A stretch of DNA of 64,000 nt from Paenibacillus ihbetae (GCF_002741055.1 NZ_CP016809.1:2254501-2318500); one strand, 5' to 3'; positions 53,559 to 63,129 are shown, counted from the first letter of the stretch. Numbers and translations are program-made. Notes: generated by a model from the sequence alone, not told the origin.

Positions 53559-55490
53559 CTATTGAATGATTTTGTTCAATCGTTCCAGATAACGCCAGCG
53601 CGTTATGAAGAAATACACGATCTGGACGGTCAGGAAGAACAAGAAGATCTTGATGCTGTGGCCCACAATCGAGAAGTCGACGAGCTGCTGAAGCGCGACG
53701 AACGCTACCCCGCTGTGTATAAGCGCGATGAGCAACGGCAGGAAAAACATGATCAATAACTGCCGGGTCACGATGGTGCCAAGCTCCTTCCGGCTCAATC
53801 CCACCTTCGCGATCATTTGATACTGCTGCTCGTCCCGGGCCAGATCGGCGTACAGACGGAAATATACGAAGCTTGCCGCAAAGGTGAAGAAGACGATGCC
53901 GACCAGGCCGCTGACCATCAGCAGAATGCCGTTTTTCTGCTGGGCGCTTTTCCAATCAATGTACAAGGAGTTCAGGTAATAGCTGTATTCGCCGCTTTCA
54001 TTGAACCGCTCCGCCATTGCTCTTGTCGCATCCCCGGTATCCTTCCAGTTTTTAACGTAAAACGCATGGAAGATGACGAAGCCGTACTCCCCCTGCTCCT
54101 CCTGTGTTTTTTTCACCTTCTCGTACAGGCTGTCCGATACGACAAACTGCTCGCCATAGCCCTGAGGCACGGCGATAAACGTTTCCGCTTTGGCTATCCG
54201 AAGCGTGACCGCCTCTTTACCGGTCTCAAGCTCGATCTCCTCATAAGCTGGCCCATGGATTCTGTAGCTGTTTTTTTCCGTAACCGTGCTGGGCGTCAGA
54301 ATCGCCTCATCCTCACCCAGAGTCTCGGCCGGATACCCAAGAGACTGGGCCAGCTCATTGTACTCGCTAAGCTTGACCAGCTTCATCCCGTTCGCCGAGA
54401 AAATCGGCTGTACCGACGTCTCCTTGTAGTCGAATCCGCCCTTCTTCAGCTCCTCTCTGATGATCGACAGATGCTGATTCCCTAGTTCCGCTTCCTCCTC
54501 GAAGTAGGGATACGTATAAGCATAAGGATTTTCCATGGCCGACAGTCCCGGATCCCCGATCGCTAGCGTTGTTCCGATCCCCGTAAAGGCCGAAGCCGAG
54601 ATGATCGACACGAGGAAGAACATGACGGCGTTATCCTTGATCCGGTACATCAGCTCGGAAAGGGTGAGCAGATTGGTCTTGCGGAAGAAAAACCTCTCCT
54701 TCCTCTGCAGATACCGCATAAAATAAACGCTGAACTGCGTGAAGAGGAAATACGTTCCCAGAATGACCAGCGCCACCCCTCCGAACAGGAGCAGGAAGTT
54801 GAAGATTTGCAGCACGGCAAACGCCATGACCACGCCGTAGCCTGCACCGATCAGCAGCACCGCCAGGACGGCCAGCCAAGGCGAAGCCTTTGGCTGCGGC
54901 TTCGGGCTCTCCTCCGCCTTAACCAATGCAAGCAGCGTGCCCTTTCGAAGCATCACGGAAGAAAACAGGGCGATCAGAAGGAACAGCACCGCATAAGCCG
55001 CCGCCGTCAGCAGGAGCGCCTTCAGCGGAAAATAAAACGGCAGCCCGTTATCCACCGCCAGCACCTTGGCGCTGATCAACAGGATGAGCTTGGAGAACAG
55101 CACGCCTGCTCCGATGCCCGCCACGATCGCTGCCGACCCGATCAGGAGGTTCTCGATAAACAGCATCCGGTTGAGCTGCTTCCGGGACATGCCCAGGATC
55201 AGCAGAATCCCGAACTCCCGCTTGCGGACCTTAATGAATGCCCCGACGGAATACAGCAGGAAGAAGAAGGAAAAGATGAATACGATATATTGCGACACCG
55301 TCATCCCTATCGTTCCGAGCTCGCTCATCGTTCCGCTGGAGGAGACGATGCCATCTTTGAGCTCCGGGTGGAACGCTAGGAGGCCATAGGTGAAGAAGAT
55401 CATCACGGAGAAGGCGCTGCTCAGAAAATGCGCAATATAGGTCCGCTTGCTCCGCAGGACGTTATTAATGGCGAACTGGCGAAAATTCAT
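53559..55490 (-). CDS. bceB: BceB-type ABC transporter permease
   Basis: 643 residues. BceB/FtsX-like architecture: one helix near the N terminus, three helices in the first FtsX unit, a pair in the middle, the large extracellular loop (about 310-510, DPGLSAMENPYAYTYPYFEE through WKSAQQKNG), and three C-terminal helices. The loop is the ligand-sensing part in the family. Start at the ATG at 55490 (GGGAGG upstream); it overlaps bceA by 26 nt. With BceA it removes peptide antibiotics such as bacitracin or lantibiotics from lipid II-cycle targets and signals to BceS. Confidence 0.92.
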   Translation of the reverse strand: MNFRQFAINNVLRSKRTYIAHFLSSAFSVMIFFTYGLLAFHPELKDGIVSSSGTMSELGTIGMTVSQYIVFIFSFFFLLYSVGAFIKVRKREFGILLILGMSRKQLNRMLFIENLLIGSAAIVAGIGAGVLFSKLILLISAKVLAVDNGLPFYFPLKALLLTAAAYAVLFLLIALFSSVMLRKGTLLALVKAEESPKPQPKASPWLAVLAVLLIGAGYGVVMAFAVLQIFNFLLLFGGVALVILGTYFLFTQFSVYFMRYLQRKERFFFRKTNLLTLSELMYRIKDNAVMFFLVSIISASAFTGIGTTLAIGDPGLSAMENPYAYTYPYFEEEAELGNQHLSIIREELKKGGFDYKETSVQPIFSANGMKLVKLSEYNELAQSLGYPAETLGEDEAILTPSTVTEKNSYRIHGPAYEEIELETGKEAVTLRIAKAETFIAVPQGYGEQFVVSDSLYEKVKKTQEEQGEYGFVIFHAFYVKNWKDTGDATRAMAERFNESGEYSYYLNSLYIDWKSAQQKNGILLMVSGLVGIVFFTFAASFVYFRLYADLARDEQQYQMIAKVGLSRKELGTIVTRQLLIMFFLPLLIALIHSGVAFVALQQLVDFSIVGHSIKIFLFFLTVQIVYFFITRWRYLERLNKIIQ

Positions 55491-56235
55491 GTCCCGAACC
55501 TCCCAGCAGTGACAGCACATTTATGATTTTCTGATAAAAGGCGGACTGGTTGTCCCCGCTCGTAATCTCGTTGTACAGCTGGCCGTCCTTGATAAAAATG
55601 ACCCGATTGCAGTAGCTCGCCGCTACCGGGTCATGTGTGACCAGGAGCATCGTGACCTTGTCCTCCTTGTTACGGCGGTCCATAATCTCCATCACGTCCC
55701 GCGCCGACTTGGAATCCAGGTTGCCGGTCGGCTCATCCGCGAGCACCAGCTTCGGCACGTGGATCATCGCACGGGCGACGGCCGTCCGCTGCGCCTGGCC
55801 GCCCGAAATCTCGTAGGTCCGTTTGTTCAGGATGGAGGTAATCCCGAGCTTGTCGGCCAGCGCTTCGACACGGCGGTTCATTTCCTCAAGTCCGATACCG
55901 TCAAGCGCAAGCGGGAGCACGATGTTCTCCTTCACCGTGAGCGTATTGAGCAGATTGAAGGACTGAAAGACAAAACCGAGTTCGCGGCGGCGGAACATCG
56001 CCAGCTGATCCTGCGACAGCCGGAACGGATCTTCTCCGCCGATCCGGATCTCTCCGGAGGTTGGCCGGTCGATCGTCGAGATCATGTTGAGCAGGGTCGT
56101 TTTCCCGCTGCCCGACGGCCCCATGATGCCGACGAATTCCCCTTCCTCGATGCTTAGATTAATATTCGACAGCGCTTCGTGGGACACGGCCGCCTTATAG
56201 ACTTTGCCCAGATTGCGCACGGATAAAATGTCCAT
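55465..56235 (-). CDS. bceA: BceA-type ABC transporter ATPase
   Basis: 256 residues. Walker A GPSGSGKT, Q loop FVFQSFNLLNTLTVKENI, signature SGGQ, Walker B LVLADEPTGNLDS and the switch His in LVTHD. This MacB/BceA-type ATPase energises BceB, with which it overlaps. GCGAGG precedes the ATG. Its own promoter region bears a BceR-type site. Confidence 0.95.
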   Translation of the reverse strand: MDILSVRNLGKVYKAAVSHEALSNINLSIEEGEFVGIMGPSGSGKTTLLNMISTIDRPTSGEIRIGGEDPFRLSQDQLAMFRRRELGFVFQSFNLLNTLTVKENIVLPLALDGIGLEEMNRRVEALADKLGITSILNKRTYEISGGQAQRTAVARAMIHVPKLVLADEPTGNLDSKSARDVMEIMDRRNKEDKVTMLLVTHDPVAASYCNRVIFIKDGQLYNEITSGDNQSAFYQKIINVLSLLGGSGHEFSPVRH

Positions 56236-56322
56236 GATGTAAACCTCGCTTTCAAAATTGGCTTTTGCTTGTAAGGCTAGTGTAGCGCATGCCCCTCTTA
56301 GCTCCTATCGATCCGTCTTTCA

Positions 56323-56348
56323 CGAATCTTACATCGGTGTAAGATTCG
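56323..56348 (-). promoter_or_regulatory. BceR-type response-regulator site before bceAB
   Basis: Perfect 11-bp inverted repeat CGAATCTTACA / TGTAAGATTCG with spacer TCGG. It contains TTACA-N4-TGTAA, the motif I recall for BceR-like regulators (TNACA-N4-TGTAA). It lies upstream of a possible -10 TACACT (near 56278-56283) and 88 nt before the bceA start. Confidence 0.75.
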
Positions 56349-56408
56349 CCTATTATAACCCTGCCCACTCCTGACACAACATATCGAAAATGCCTAGCCG
56401 ACGCAAAA

Positions 56409-56470
56409 GAACCTTATCCCAGCTTCAAGCTGCCCTCGGGAGGCTCATCTTGATTCTCGGAATAAGGTTC
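56409..56470. terminator. Large hairpin after bceS
   Basis: GAACCTTAT (56409-56417) and ATAAGGTTC (56462-56470) enclose an inner GCC/GGC stem. It lies 35 nt after the bceS stop and upstream of the bceA promoter, so it probably ends the bceRS transcript. No clear T run, hence moderate confidence. Confidence 0.5.
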
Positions 56471-56504
56471 GTTGTCGGATCTTTCTTCCGCGTTATAGAT
56501 CGAA

Positions 56505-57491
56505 TCACTGCAGGAATAAGAGCCTTACGGTTGTCCCATGCCCGGGCTCGGATTCCAGCTCGATCCGATGGTTCATTCTCCGAACGACCTCGCTGACCAG
56601 GTAAAGGCCCATCCCGGTCGACTCCTTCAGCTTCCTGCCGTTCTCCCCCGTATAGAACGGATCGAAGACCCGCTTGGTATCGGATTTCGGAATCCCCATC
56701 CCACGGTCCATCACCTCCAGCGCCACTTGGCGCCGATCCTCGGAGCAGTACGCCCGGACCGTAACCTTGAGCCCGGAACCGGACGAATATTTGATGGCAT
56801 TGGACAGCAGCTGCATGAGGATGAAGCGGAGCCATTTTGCATCCGTCTGGACAGTGAGAGCTGGATCGATGACTACCTCAGGGTAGACATGGCTGTGAAT
56901 GAAATAGCGCTTGTTCTCATGCACTGCGTCCACCGCAGCCTGATGAAGCTTAACCGGCTCCACGCTGAAATCCTGTTCGAAGGTTTCCAGCCTGGACATG
57001 TACAGCACCATATCCAGGCCGCGACGAATGCGGTCGGATTCCTCGGAGATGCTCCTGTAGCCGTCGTTGTCGTCCTCCTGAGTAATCATCTCGATGACGG
57101 ACAGCGGCGTCTTCATCTGATGCACCCATTGATTCATGAAGATGAGATGCTCCCGCCGCCGTCGCTCCCATTCCTCCATCTGGTTCCGGTATTGGCGGTA
57201 TTGCTCCTCCATCAGCTCGCTGAGAGCGGTCGGCAATGGGGCCGATTCATTGTGCTTGATGGATTCCTCAAGCGAGGCAAGAGGCTGTGACAGCCGCTCG
57301 TAAAAATCCCGATGGGTATAAAATCGGAATGCCAAATATCCCCCCATCACGGAAAGCCCCAGCAGCACCGCGTACGAGGCCGTCACGGGATGATCATAGC
57401 CGTCGTACCAGAATACGAGGAGCACAACGAGCAGCTCCGCTGCCGTAAACAGGATCAGCGCCAGATGCTCGCGCCAGAAGAGCCGCTTCAT
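56505..57491 (-). CDS. bceS: BceS-type intramembrane-sensing histidine kinase
   Basis: 328 residues. Two membrane helices in the first 60 residues with almost no extracellular loop, the hallmark of BceS-type kinases that sense through the transporter. Phospho-His in FMNQWVHQMKTPLSVIEMI, N box QLLSNAIKYSSG, G boxes DRGMGIP and STGMGLYLV. The start overlaps bceR by 4 nt. Confidence 0.94.
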   Translation of the reverse strand: MKRLFWREHLALILFTAAELLVVLLVFWYDGYDHPVTASYAVLLGLSVMGGYLAFRFYTHRDFYERLSQPLASLEESIKHNESAPLPTALSELMEEQYRQYRNQMEEWERRRREHLIFMNQWVHQMKTPLSVIEMITQEDDNDGYRSISEESDRIRRGLDMVLYMSRLETFEQDFSVEPVKLHQAAVDAVHENKRYFIHSHVYPEVVIDPALTVQTDAKWLRFILMQLLSNAIKYSSGSGLKVTVRAYCSEDRRQVALEVMDRGMGIPKSDTKRVFDPFYTGENGRKLKESTGMGLYLVSEVVRRMNHRIELESEPGHGTTVRLLFLQ

Positions 57492-58189
57492 TGCGGCCTC
57501 TGCCAGACGGGATGCAGCCTGTAACCGGAGCCCCGTACCGTTTCCAGCGCGCCTTCGATGCCCAGCTCCATCAGCCGTTTCCGTACCCGGTTAATGTTTA
57601 CGCTGAGCGTATTGTCATCCACGAATGTATCGTCCCACAGCTTCTCCAGGATCGTCTCGCGGGTGACAAGGCGCGGGCTGCGGGCCAGCAGCGTCTCCAG
57701 CAGGATCGTTTCCTTCTTCGTAAGCGGCGTCGTTTGTTCGTTCAGCTGAAGCTCCATCCGCTCCGGATACAAAACCAGCCCTTCCTTCTCCACCGTTCGT
57801 TCGCCGGAGCCGGGGGCGTAGTCGCCGTATACCCGCCGCAGCTGGCTGTGGATCTTGGCAATGACGATGTCGTATGCGAACGGCTTCGTAATGTAATCGT
57901 CGGCTCCGTTCTCCAGCGCCCGCAGCTGGTCGGGGGTTCCGTTTCTTGCGGATATAAATATAATCGGGCACGTGGACATCGACCGGATCTGGCGGCACCA
58001 GAAATAGCCGTCATAGCTGGGCAGATTCACATCCAGCAACACGAGATGCGGCTTGATTTCCCGGAACCGCTCAAGCACATGATCGAACTCCCGGATGATG
58101 ATGCCTTCGTTTCCGTACCTAGCGATCTGCGATTCAAGCAAACCCGCCAGCTTCGGATCATCCTCCACGATCATGATTTTGTACATCAT
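57488..58189 (-). CDS. bceR: BceR-type OmpR-family response regulator
   Basis: 233 residues. Receiver with Asp in LVLLDVNLPSYDG and a C-terminal winged helix (LTKKETILLETLLARSPRLVTRETILEKLWDDTFVDDNTLSVNINRVRKRL). Paired with BceS by overlap and expected to bind the site at 56323-56348. Two ATGs follow GAGGGGG; the first is used here. Confidence 0.95.
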   Translation of the reverse strand: MMYKIMIVEDDPKLAGLLESQIARYGNEGIIIREFDHVLERFREIKPHLVLLDVNLPSYDGYFWCRQIRSMSTCPIIFISARNGTPDQLRALENGADDYITKPFAYDIVIAKIHSQLRRVYGDYAPGSGERTVEKEGLVLYPERMELQLNEQTTPLTKKETILLETLLARSPRLVTRETILEKLWDDTFVDDNTLSVNINRVRKRLMELGIEGALETVRGSGYRLHPVWQRPQ

Positions 58190-58246
58190 TCTTCCCCCTC
58201 ATGGCATGCAAGGCCGGAAACGGTAAATATCGCTTCGCCTCGTCTT

Positions 58247-58984
58247 TTACTGTTCCCCTTTAACGAGCGCGGCTTCGAAAAAGTTTGTTCCCTCCGGGGA
58301 AACGCCCTGCACATAAATCCGGCCCCCGGTTTCGTCGGAGCGCCGGACGATGATCGTATCCTTCAGCCTTGCCTCGTGGTTGTAGGTAATTTTGAATCCG
58401 GTCACCTTATCCCCTTGCAGCTCCGGCTCATCCAGCACATCCATGCACAAGTCGGCATAGCGTGCGTTATTCATATGACCGTTCACGTCGATTCCGCTGT
58501 ATCTGACCACGGTGGTATAGGCCTCCTCGAGCTCGATGCCTTCAGGCATTACCGCCTTGCTTGGCAGTTCTCCTACGGAATCCTGCCCGATGGGAACGTC
58601 ATAAGGAAACATGGACGGTCGCAAAATTTTTCGTTTCTGAATATCCACCAGGGTCCATACCGAACGGGCGCCGCCAACCTGCTCCCCGCGATCGTCCATA
58701 ATCCGGTAATCCCGGTGCCAGAGAACCCCTTTGGAGCCGCGGCTCCATGTCTCCACATGAATGGTTTCCATGTCGCGCGGAATGCTTGCCATATCAGCTT
58801 CAAGCGTAATAAGCATCCAGCCGAGTCCCCGCTCAATCATTTCCTCGCGGTCGATTCCCAGCGCCTCGATATGCTTGTCCGCCGCTCTTTGCATAATGCT
58901 CAGCAGCGACGACCAGCGGCAGTCTCCCCTGAAATCCGAATCCACGGATTGAATCGTATACGTCTCGGTCCATTTCTCTGCCAT
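58247..58984 (-). CDS. Acyl-ACP thioesterase
   Basis: 245 residues, double hot-dog fold of the FatA/FatB-like acyl-ACP thioesterases, which release fatty acids from acyl carrier protein. The N-terminal half has SSLLSIMQRAADKHIEALGID and WSRGSKGVLWHRDYRI; the C-terminal half has YSGIDVNGHMNNARYADLCMDVLD, where D-x-N-x-H-x-N-N are the catalytic-region residues. AAAAGGAG lies upstream of the ATG, though rather far away. Monocistronic next to bceR. Confidence 0.9.
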   Translation of the reverse strand: MAEKWTETYTIQSVDSDFRGDCRWSSLLSIMQRAADKHIEALGIDREEMIERGLGWMLITLEADMASIPRDMETIHVETWSRGSKGVLWHRDYRIMDDRGEQVGGARSVWTLVDIQKRKILRPSMFPYDVPIGQDSVGELPSKAVMPEGIELEEAYTTVVRYSGIDVNGHMNNARYADLCMDVLDEPELQGDKVTGFKITYNHEARLKDTIIVRRSDETGGRIYVQGVSPEGTNFFEAALVKGEQ

Positions 58985-59198
58985 AGCCTTAACTCCATCT
59001 CCTTTTTATTAGCCTAAGCCGCCCTCGCAACATTTCAAGGATATCAATTCCCGTCCGTTTTTCAAAGCAGTTCTCCCAAAGGTTGAGGGTGCTGGAAATA
59101 AAGTAATACATTCGAGTTTTGGGGTTACCCGGTTTAAAAGTCGCTTCTTTGGTTAATAGTAAGGCACAAACAACTATAACTTATACGAGGTGATAAAC

Positions 59199-59456
59199 AT
59201 GAGTTTTCTGTGGTCATTAATCGTAGGCGGTATTATCGGATGGATCGCGGGCTTGATTATGGGAAGAGACATCCCGGGCGGCATTATCGGTAACATCATC
59301 GCCGGGTTTGTCGGTGCATGGCTCGGCGGCCTGCTGCTGGGCGAGTGGGGGCCTGAAATGGGCGGCTTCTTCATCGTACCTGCATTGATCGGTGCCGTGG
59401 TGCTCGTCTTTATCGTCAGCCTGATCATGGGCTCGATGAGACGTAACCGTTCGTAA
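59199..59456 (+). CDS. GlsB/YeaQ/YmgE-family membrane protein
   Basis: 85 residues, almost all hydrophobic with regularly spaced Gly: SFLWSLIVGGIIGWIAGLIMGR, then GGIIGNIIAGFVGAWLGGLLLG and a third segment, ending RRNRS. This is the transglycosylase-associated/GlsB stress family. The ATG at 59199 has GAGGTG 6 nt upstream; a GTG nine bases earlier is in frame. Function unknown; members are often induced by stress. Confidence 0.9.
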   Translation: MSFLWSLIVGGIIGWIAGLIMGRDIPGGIIGNIIAGFVGAWLGGLLLGEWGPEMGGFFIVPALIGAVVLVFIVSLIMGSMRRNRS

Positions 59457-59576
59457 TCTTTGCCTCGGGTTGAACCCCATTGGCGCGGGGCTGGAGGACG
59501 TTCCCCTTGCGTGCAAACATAAGGAACCAATGAATAGCTCCAGCCCTTTAATATTGGGTATACGTTAAAAGATGCA

Positions 59577-59623
59577 AAAACAGGGTGCCAAGCAAGCCTT
59601 CAGCTTGCTTGGCACCCTGTTTT
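59577..59623. terminator. Strong bidirectional terminator
   Basis: Perfect 21-bp stem from AAAACAGGGTGCC.. to ..GGCACCCTGTTTT with loop CTTCA, between the rightward GlsB-type gene and the leftward SDR gene. Confidence 0.92.
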
Positions 59624-59645
59624 GCTGCGATTGAAGTCCACTCCT

Positions 59646-60539
59646 TTAGGGGAGGGGCAATCCGTGTTTCTTGGCATAGTTCCCCCAGTGGGGCTTGCGG
59701 CCATCGATATCGGAGAAGCCATATTCGTCCGATAAATCCCAGCTGGTCAGCGCTCTTCCGCTCTTCTCCGACACCTTCGGATCTGCGGCAAGCGCCGCCA
59801 CCGCCTGTCCGATCAGGTAGGGCGTCTCCGACTCAATGAAATGCGGATCTTTCGCCACGGCATCCTGCCAATTGTCCTCGCTGACACCGAAATGCGCAAG
59901 CATTTGCTCGGATCGGAGGAACCCCGGCGTAACGGACAACGCGGTCACGTTATAGGGCCGAAGCTCAGCCGCCATTGCTTCCGCCAGGTGGATGCCCGAT
60001 ATTTTCGCAAGGCTGTAATATAGATTGCCCCGGTAACGATAGGTGGAGCCGTCCGTGATTTCAATGACAAGTCCGCTCCCTTGCTGGACCATAAGCGGCA
60101 CGCCGTAATAACTGGTCATGAGATGGGAGGTAACCGCCCGTTCCTGCATAAGCATGCCATCCGACAGGAACTGCTCCCAGAAGGGAACGTTCCAATGCGT
60201 CAAATGCTCGCCGCCCCATACATCATTTACAAGGATGTCCAATTGCCCCTTTTGTTCATCGTTCACGCGCTCAAACAAGGCCTTCACCTGTGCCTCGACC
60301 GTATGGTCGCATTTAACCGGAATGCCGACGCCACCTCGCTCAATCACCATGTCCGCCGTATCCTCAATGGTCTCGGGACGATTTATATCCGATTTTTGCC
60401 CGCGGACGCTGCGGCCGGTGCAATAGACGGTCGCTCCCGCTGCTCCGAGCATAACCGCAATCGCCCGGCCCGCTCCCCGGGTTGAGCCTGCTACGACCGC
60501 AACCTTCCCCTTCAATGGCTTCGATTCCAAGGTTTCCAT
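59646..60539 (-). CDS. Short-chain dehydrogenase/reductase
   Basis: 297 residues, Rossmann-fold SDR. Cofactor loop VAGSTRGAGRAIAVMLG; GRSVRG after the second strand favours NADP; catalytic YSLAK (Tyr, Lys). Start at 60539, with GGAGG upstream, although the frame opens 31 codons earlier. Divergent from a WYL-domain regulator with 140 nt between starts, so probably controlled by it. Substrate unknown. Confidence 0.92.
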   Translation of the reverse strand: METLESKPLKGKVAVVAGSTRGAGRAIAVMLGAAGATVYCTGRSVRGQKSDINRPETIEDTADMVIERGGVGIPVKCDHTVEAQVKALFERVNDEQKGQLDILVNDVWGGEHLTHWNVPFWEQFLSDGMLMQERAVTSHLMTSYYGVPLMVQQGSGLVIEITDGSTYRYRGNLYYSLAKISGIHLAEAMAAELRPYNVTALSVTPGFLRSEQMLAHFGVSEDNWQDAVAKDPHFIESETPYLIGQAVAALAADPKVSEKSGRALTSWDLSDEYGFSDIDGRKPHWGNYAKKHGLPLP

Positions 60540-60679
60540 GGATAGTACCTCCCACATCTTAGATTTCGAAATTCGCATTCTTACGGCCATTATTTTATCC
60601 TTCATATATGACATCCATTGTCTTATATCCATGCTACAATGAATGAAAAAATTGAAATCGAAGTCGAGGTGACGCCTTC

Positions 60680-61630
60680 ATGCGAGCAGACCGTCTGCTG
60701 TCGATCATGCTGATGCTACAGAACGGGGGTAAAAAGAATACGCGTTATCTGGCCGAGCAGCTGGAGGTTTCGGAGCGGACCATCATCCGCGATATGGAGA
60801 GCCTCAGCGCAGCCGGCATTCCGGTATACGCCGAGCGGGGCCAGGCTGGGGGCTGGATGCTCGAGGAAAGCTATCGGACGAATCTGACGGGGATGACGCG
60901 GGAGGAGCTGATCTCGCTTCTCATATCAAGCCACAGCCCGCTGATCGGCGATCTGGAGATCGGCAAGCAATTTGATGCCGCCTATCAGAAGCTGCTCGCA
61001 TCTTCTCCGCGGTCCATTCGGCAGGACGCCGAGATGATTCGGGAGAAAATCCATATCGATGGCGTTGGCTGGCATGCCTTCAAGCAATCGCATCCGTACT
61101 TGACGGTCATTCAAGAGGCGCTGTGGGAGAACCGCAAGCTGCGGATTCATTATATGAAGGGAGACGAACCAGTGGAGCGCATCGTGCATCCGCTCGGCCT
61201 TGTCGCCAAACGAAACACCTGGTATCTTGCGGCCGAGACGCCAGAGGGACTCCGGACATACCGCGTCTCAAGAATTGCCGATGCCTTGGTGCTCGAGGAT
61301 ACCTTCATACGTCCGGAGGGCTTCGATCTCGGTCGTTACTGGGAAGAGTCGATCGCGAGCTTTAAGCGAAATTTACCCAGCTACATCGCACGGGTCGAGA
61401 TGACGCAGTCCCTGATCAAGCGCTTCGAAAGGGAACGGTATGTCAAAATTCTCAGCCAGGAGCCCAGCGCCAAGGAAGGCTGGATCGAAGCCGATCTGGA
61501 GCTTGAAACGCTGGAATCCGCTTCGGCTTTCCTGTTAAGCTGCGGAGCGGAGATTAAAGTGCTTGCCCCTCAGGAGCTCCGTGACCATGTAGGCTCGGCC
61601 GCAAAAGCGATCTGCCGGCTGTATGAGTAG
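60680..61630 (+). CDS. YafY-type transcriptional regulator (HTH_11 and WYL domains)
   Basis: 316 residues. N-terminal winged helix (RADRLLSIMLMLQNGGKKNTRYLAEQLEVSERTIIRDMESLS), WYL domain from about 140 (LRIHYMKGDEPVERIVHPLGLVAKRNTWYLAAETPEGLRTYRVSRI) and a C-terminal WCX extension. WYL domains bind nucleic acids or small ligands. Divergent from the SDR gene, which is its likely target. Confidence 0.92.
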   Translation: MRADRLLSIMLMLQNGGKKNTRYLAEQLEVSERTIIRDMESLSAAGIPVYAERGQAGGWMLEESYRTNLTGMTREELISLLISSHSPLIGDLEIGKQFDAAYQKLLASSPRSIRQDAEMIREKIHIDGVGWHAFKQSHPYLTVIQEALWENRKLRIHYMKGDEPVERIVHPLGLVAKRNTWYLAAETPEGLRTYRVSRIADALVLEDTFIRPEGFDLGRYWEESIASFKRNLPSYIARVEMTQSLIKRFERERYVKILSQEPSAKEGWIEADLELETLESASAFLLSCGAEIKVLAPQELRDHVGSAAKAICRLYE

Positions 61631-61649
61631 CATACGGGCACGGCAACAA

Positions 61650-61687
61650 CGCCGGCCAACTCTCGGATAGAACGAGAGCGGCCGGCG
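61650..61687. terminator. Terminator between the WYL regulator and the dioxygenase gene
   Basis: CGCCGGCC / GGCCGGCG with an inner CTCTCG/CGAGAG stem, followed within 20 nt by TTTTTT on the plus strand. Lies 20 nt after the regulator's stop. Confidence 0.75.
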
Positions 61688-61732
61688 CATTATGGGAATT
61701 TTTTAATGGAGTATATATTTCAGAATATGAAT

Positions 61733-62704
61733 TTACCGTTTGGTGTTTAATGGCTTTAAATTCGCTTCGATGGCTTCACGCTTCCCTTCGAGGAACGGCG
61801 GCAGCGCGAGAGTTTCCCCCAGGTGGTCGATATGCTCATCGGTATCGAATCCCGGGCCGTCGGTGGCCACCTCAAACAATATGCCGTTCGGCTCCCTGAA
61901 ATACAGGGAACGGAAGTAGTACCGGTCGACAAATCCCGAATTCGGGAATCCGACGGCGCCGATCTGCTGAATCCATGCCTTCAGCTCCTCCTCATTCTCT
62001 ACCCGGAAGGCTACGTGGTGAACGCCCCCGCGTCCGAGGCGCTCCCGAGGGAGGTCGGTCCGCTCTTCCACATGAACCTCGGCACCGGTCCCCCCTTCTC
62101 CGGTCTCGAATACGGCAATGTCCGGCTGACCCTCCACCGGCGAAGCGTACTGGCCTTTGCGCCGGAAGCCCATCAGCTCCGTGAGCACCTGCACCGTTGG
62201 CTGCGCGTTCGGCACGGTCAGCTGAACGGGACCCAGGCCGATAATCGCGTATTCCGGCGGCACCGGCCCATTTGCCCACGGACGGCCCCCGGCTACGCCT
62301 TCGTTATTCTCATCGGACACGAGGTTGATCCGCTGTCCCTCAAAGTCCCTGAACGCCAAGGTAAGCCTCCCGGCGCGTTCCTTCACGTCCTCGCGCTCAA
62401 CGCCGTGCCGGTCCAGACGCTCCGCCCAGTAGGTCAGCGCATGATCGCTCGGCACCCGCAGCGAAGTGGCGGATATGCTGTTGTTTCCCTCACGCGTCCG
62501 CCCCGCCATCGGAATTTCGAAGAAGGTAAGCTCTGTTCCGGGATTCCCCTTCTCATCGCCGTAAAATAAATGGTATACCGACACGTCGTCCTGATTGACC
62601 GTCTTCTTGACGAGCCTCATTCCCATAACTTCAGTATAAAAATCAAAATTATTGGAAGCCGATGCGGTCAGTGCGGAAACATGGTGAATGCCTTTAAACT
62701 CCAT
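61733..62704 (-). CDS. Ring-cleaving dioxygenase of the MhqO/LinE type
   Basis: 323 residues, two glyoxalase/VOC units. First unit FKGIHHVSALTASASNNFDFYTEVMGMRLVKKTVNQDD; second unit IIGLGPVQLTVPNAQPTVQVLTELMGF with GGVHHVAFRVENEEEL and FREPNGILFEVATDGPGF. His in IHHV, His in VHHVAF and Glu in LFEVATD are the usual metal ligands. MhqO of B. subtilis, in this family, is induced by hydroquinones; an MhqD-like gene is at 20.4 kb. Good GGAGG site before the ATG. Confidence 0.9.
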   Translation of the reverse strand: MEFKGIHHVSALTASASNNFDFYTEVMGMRLVKKTVNQDDVSVYHLFYGDEKGNPGTELTFFEIPMAGRTREGNNSISATSLRVPSDHALTYWAERLDRHGVEREDVKERAGRLTLAFRDFEGQRINLVSDENNEGVAGGRPWANGPVPPEYAIIGLGPVQLTVPNAQPTVQVLTELMGFRRKGQYASPVEGQPDIAVFETGEGGTGAEVHVEERTDLPRERLGRGGVHHVAFRVENEEELKAWIQQIGAVGFPNSGFVDRYYFRSLYFREPNGILFEVATDGPGFDTDEHIDHLGETLALPPFLEGKREAIEANLKPLNTKR

Positions 62705-62902
62705 GATGATTACCTCCTTGGGTGATCTGGCTTGATCTTGATTGCCGTGACTCCGGGACAGGTGCAGCGGCTCTCCTGTTCGTTCAGCTTTGCCGTTCGG
62801 CGGGACGGAACGACTCCTTGACTCGTAACGATGCCGTTGTATAATTGACGCCCGGCTCCGTCGAAACAGCGCCTTGCTCTTATTCGGGGTGCTTGTGGAA
62901 TC

Positions 62903-62931
62903 AGTTTAGACCCAAACGGAACGATCGTCAA
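62903..62931 (-). promoter_or_regulatory. Promoter of the dioxygenase gene
   Basis: Minus-strand TTGACG (62926-62931), 17-nt spacer, TAAACT (62903-62908), about 200 nt before the start. The leader and the region to 63129 hold no other gene; TTTATT-G-AATAAA (62947-62959) just upstream of the -35 is a small dyad. Confidence 0.65.
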
Positions 62932-63129
62932 GTCTCAATTTTAAGATTTATTGAATAAAGATATATTCGGAGACAGGCATCCATAGTAACAACATAACCA
63001 TCAAAACAGGTGTCCCTCCCTTATCGTTAGGAAAAACACACCTGTTATGCACTCTCGCATTCTATTTCATACCGCACTTCTTCATACTTCTTGATATCAT
63101 ACTTCGTTACTGCTGCTTGAAGCCCCGCC

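Noticed and set aside
59130..59158. A SigB-type promoter (GTTTAA-N13-GGTTAA) before the GlsB-like gene
   Set aside because: The -10 differs from GGGTAT at two positions, and many Paenibacillus seem to lack SigB; not strong enough to list.
62710..62931. A 73-codon gene ahead of the dioxygenase
   Set aside because: It lies in the leader between promoter and dioxygenase start, has no ribosome site and a composition unlike a real protein.
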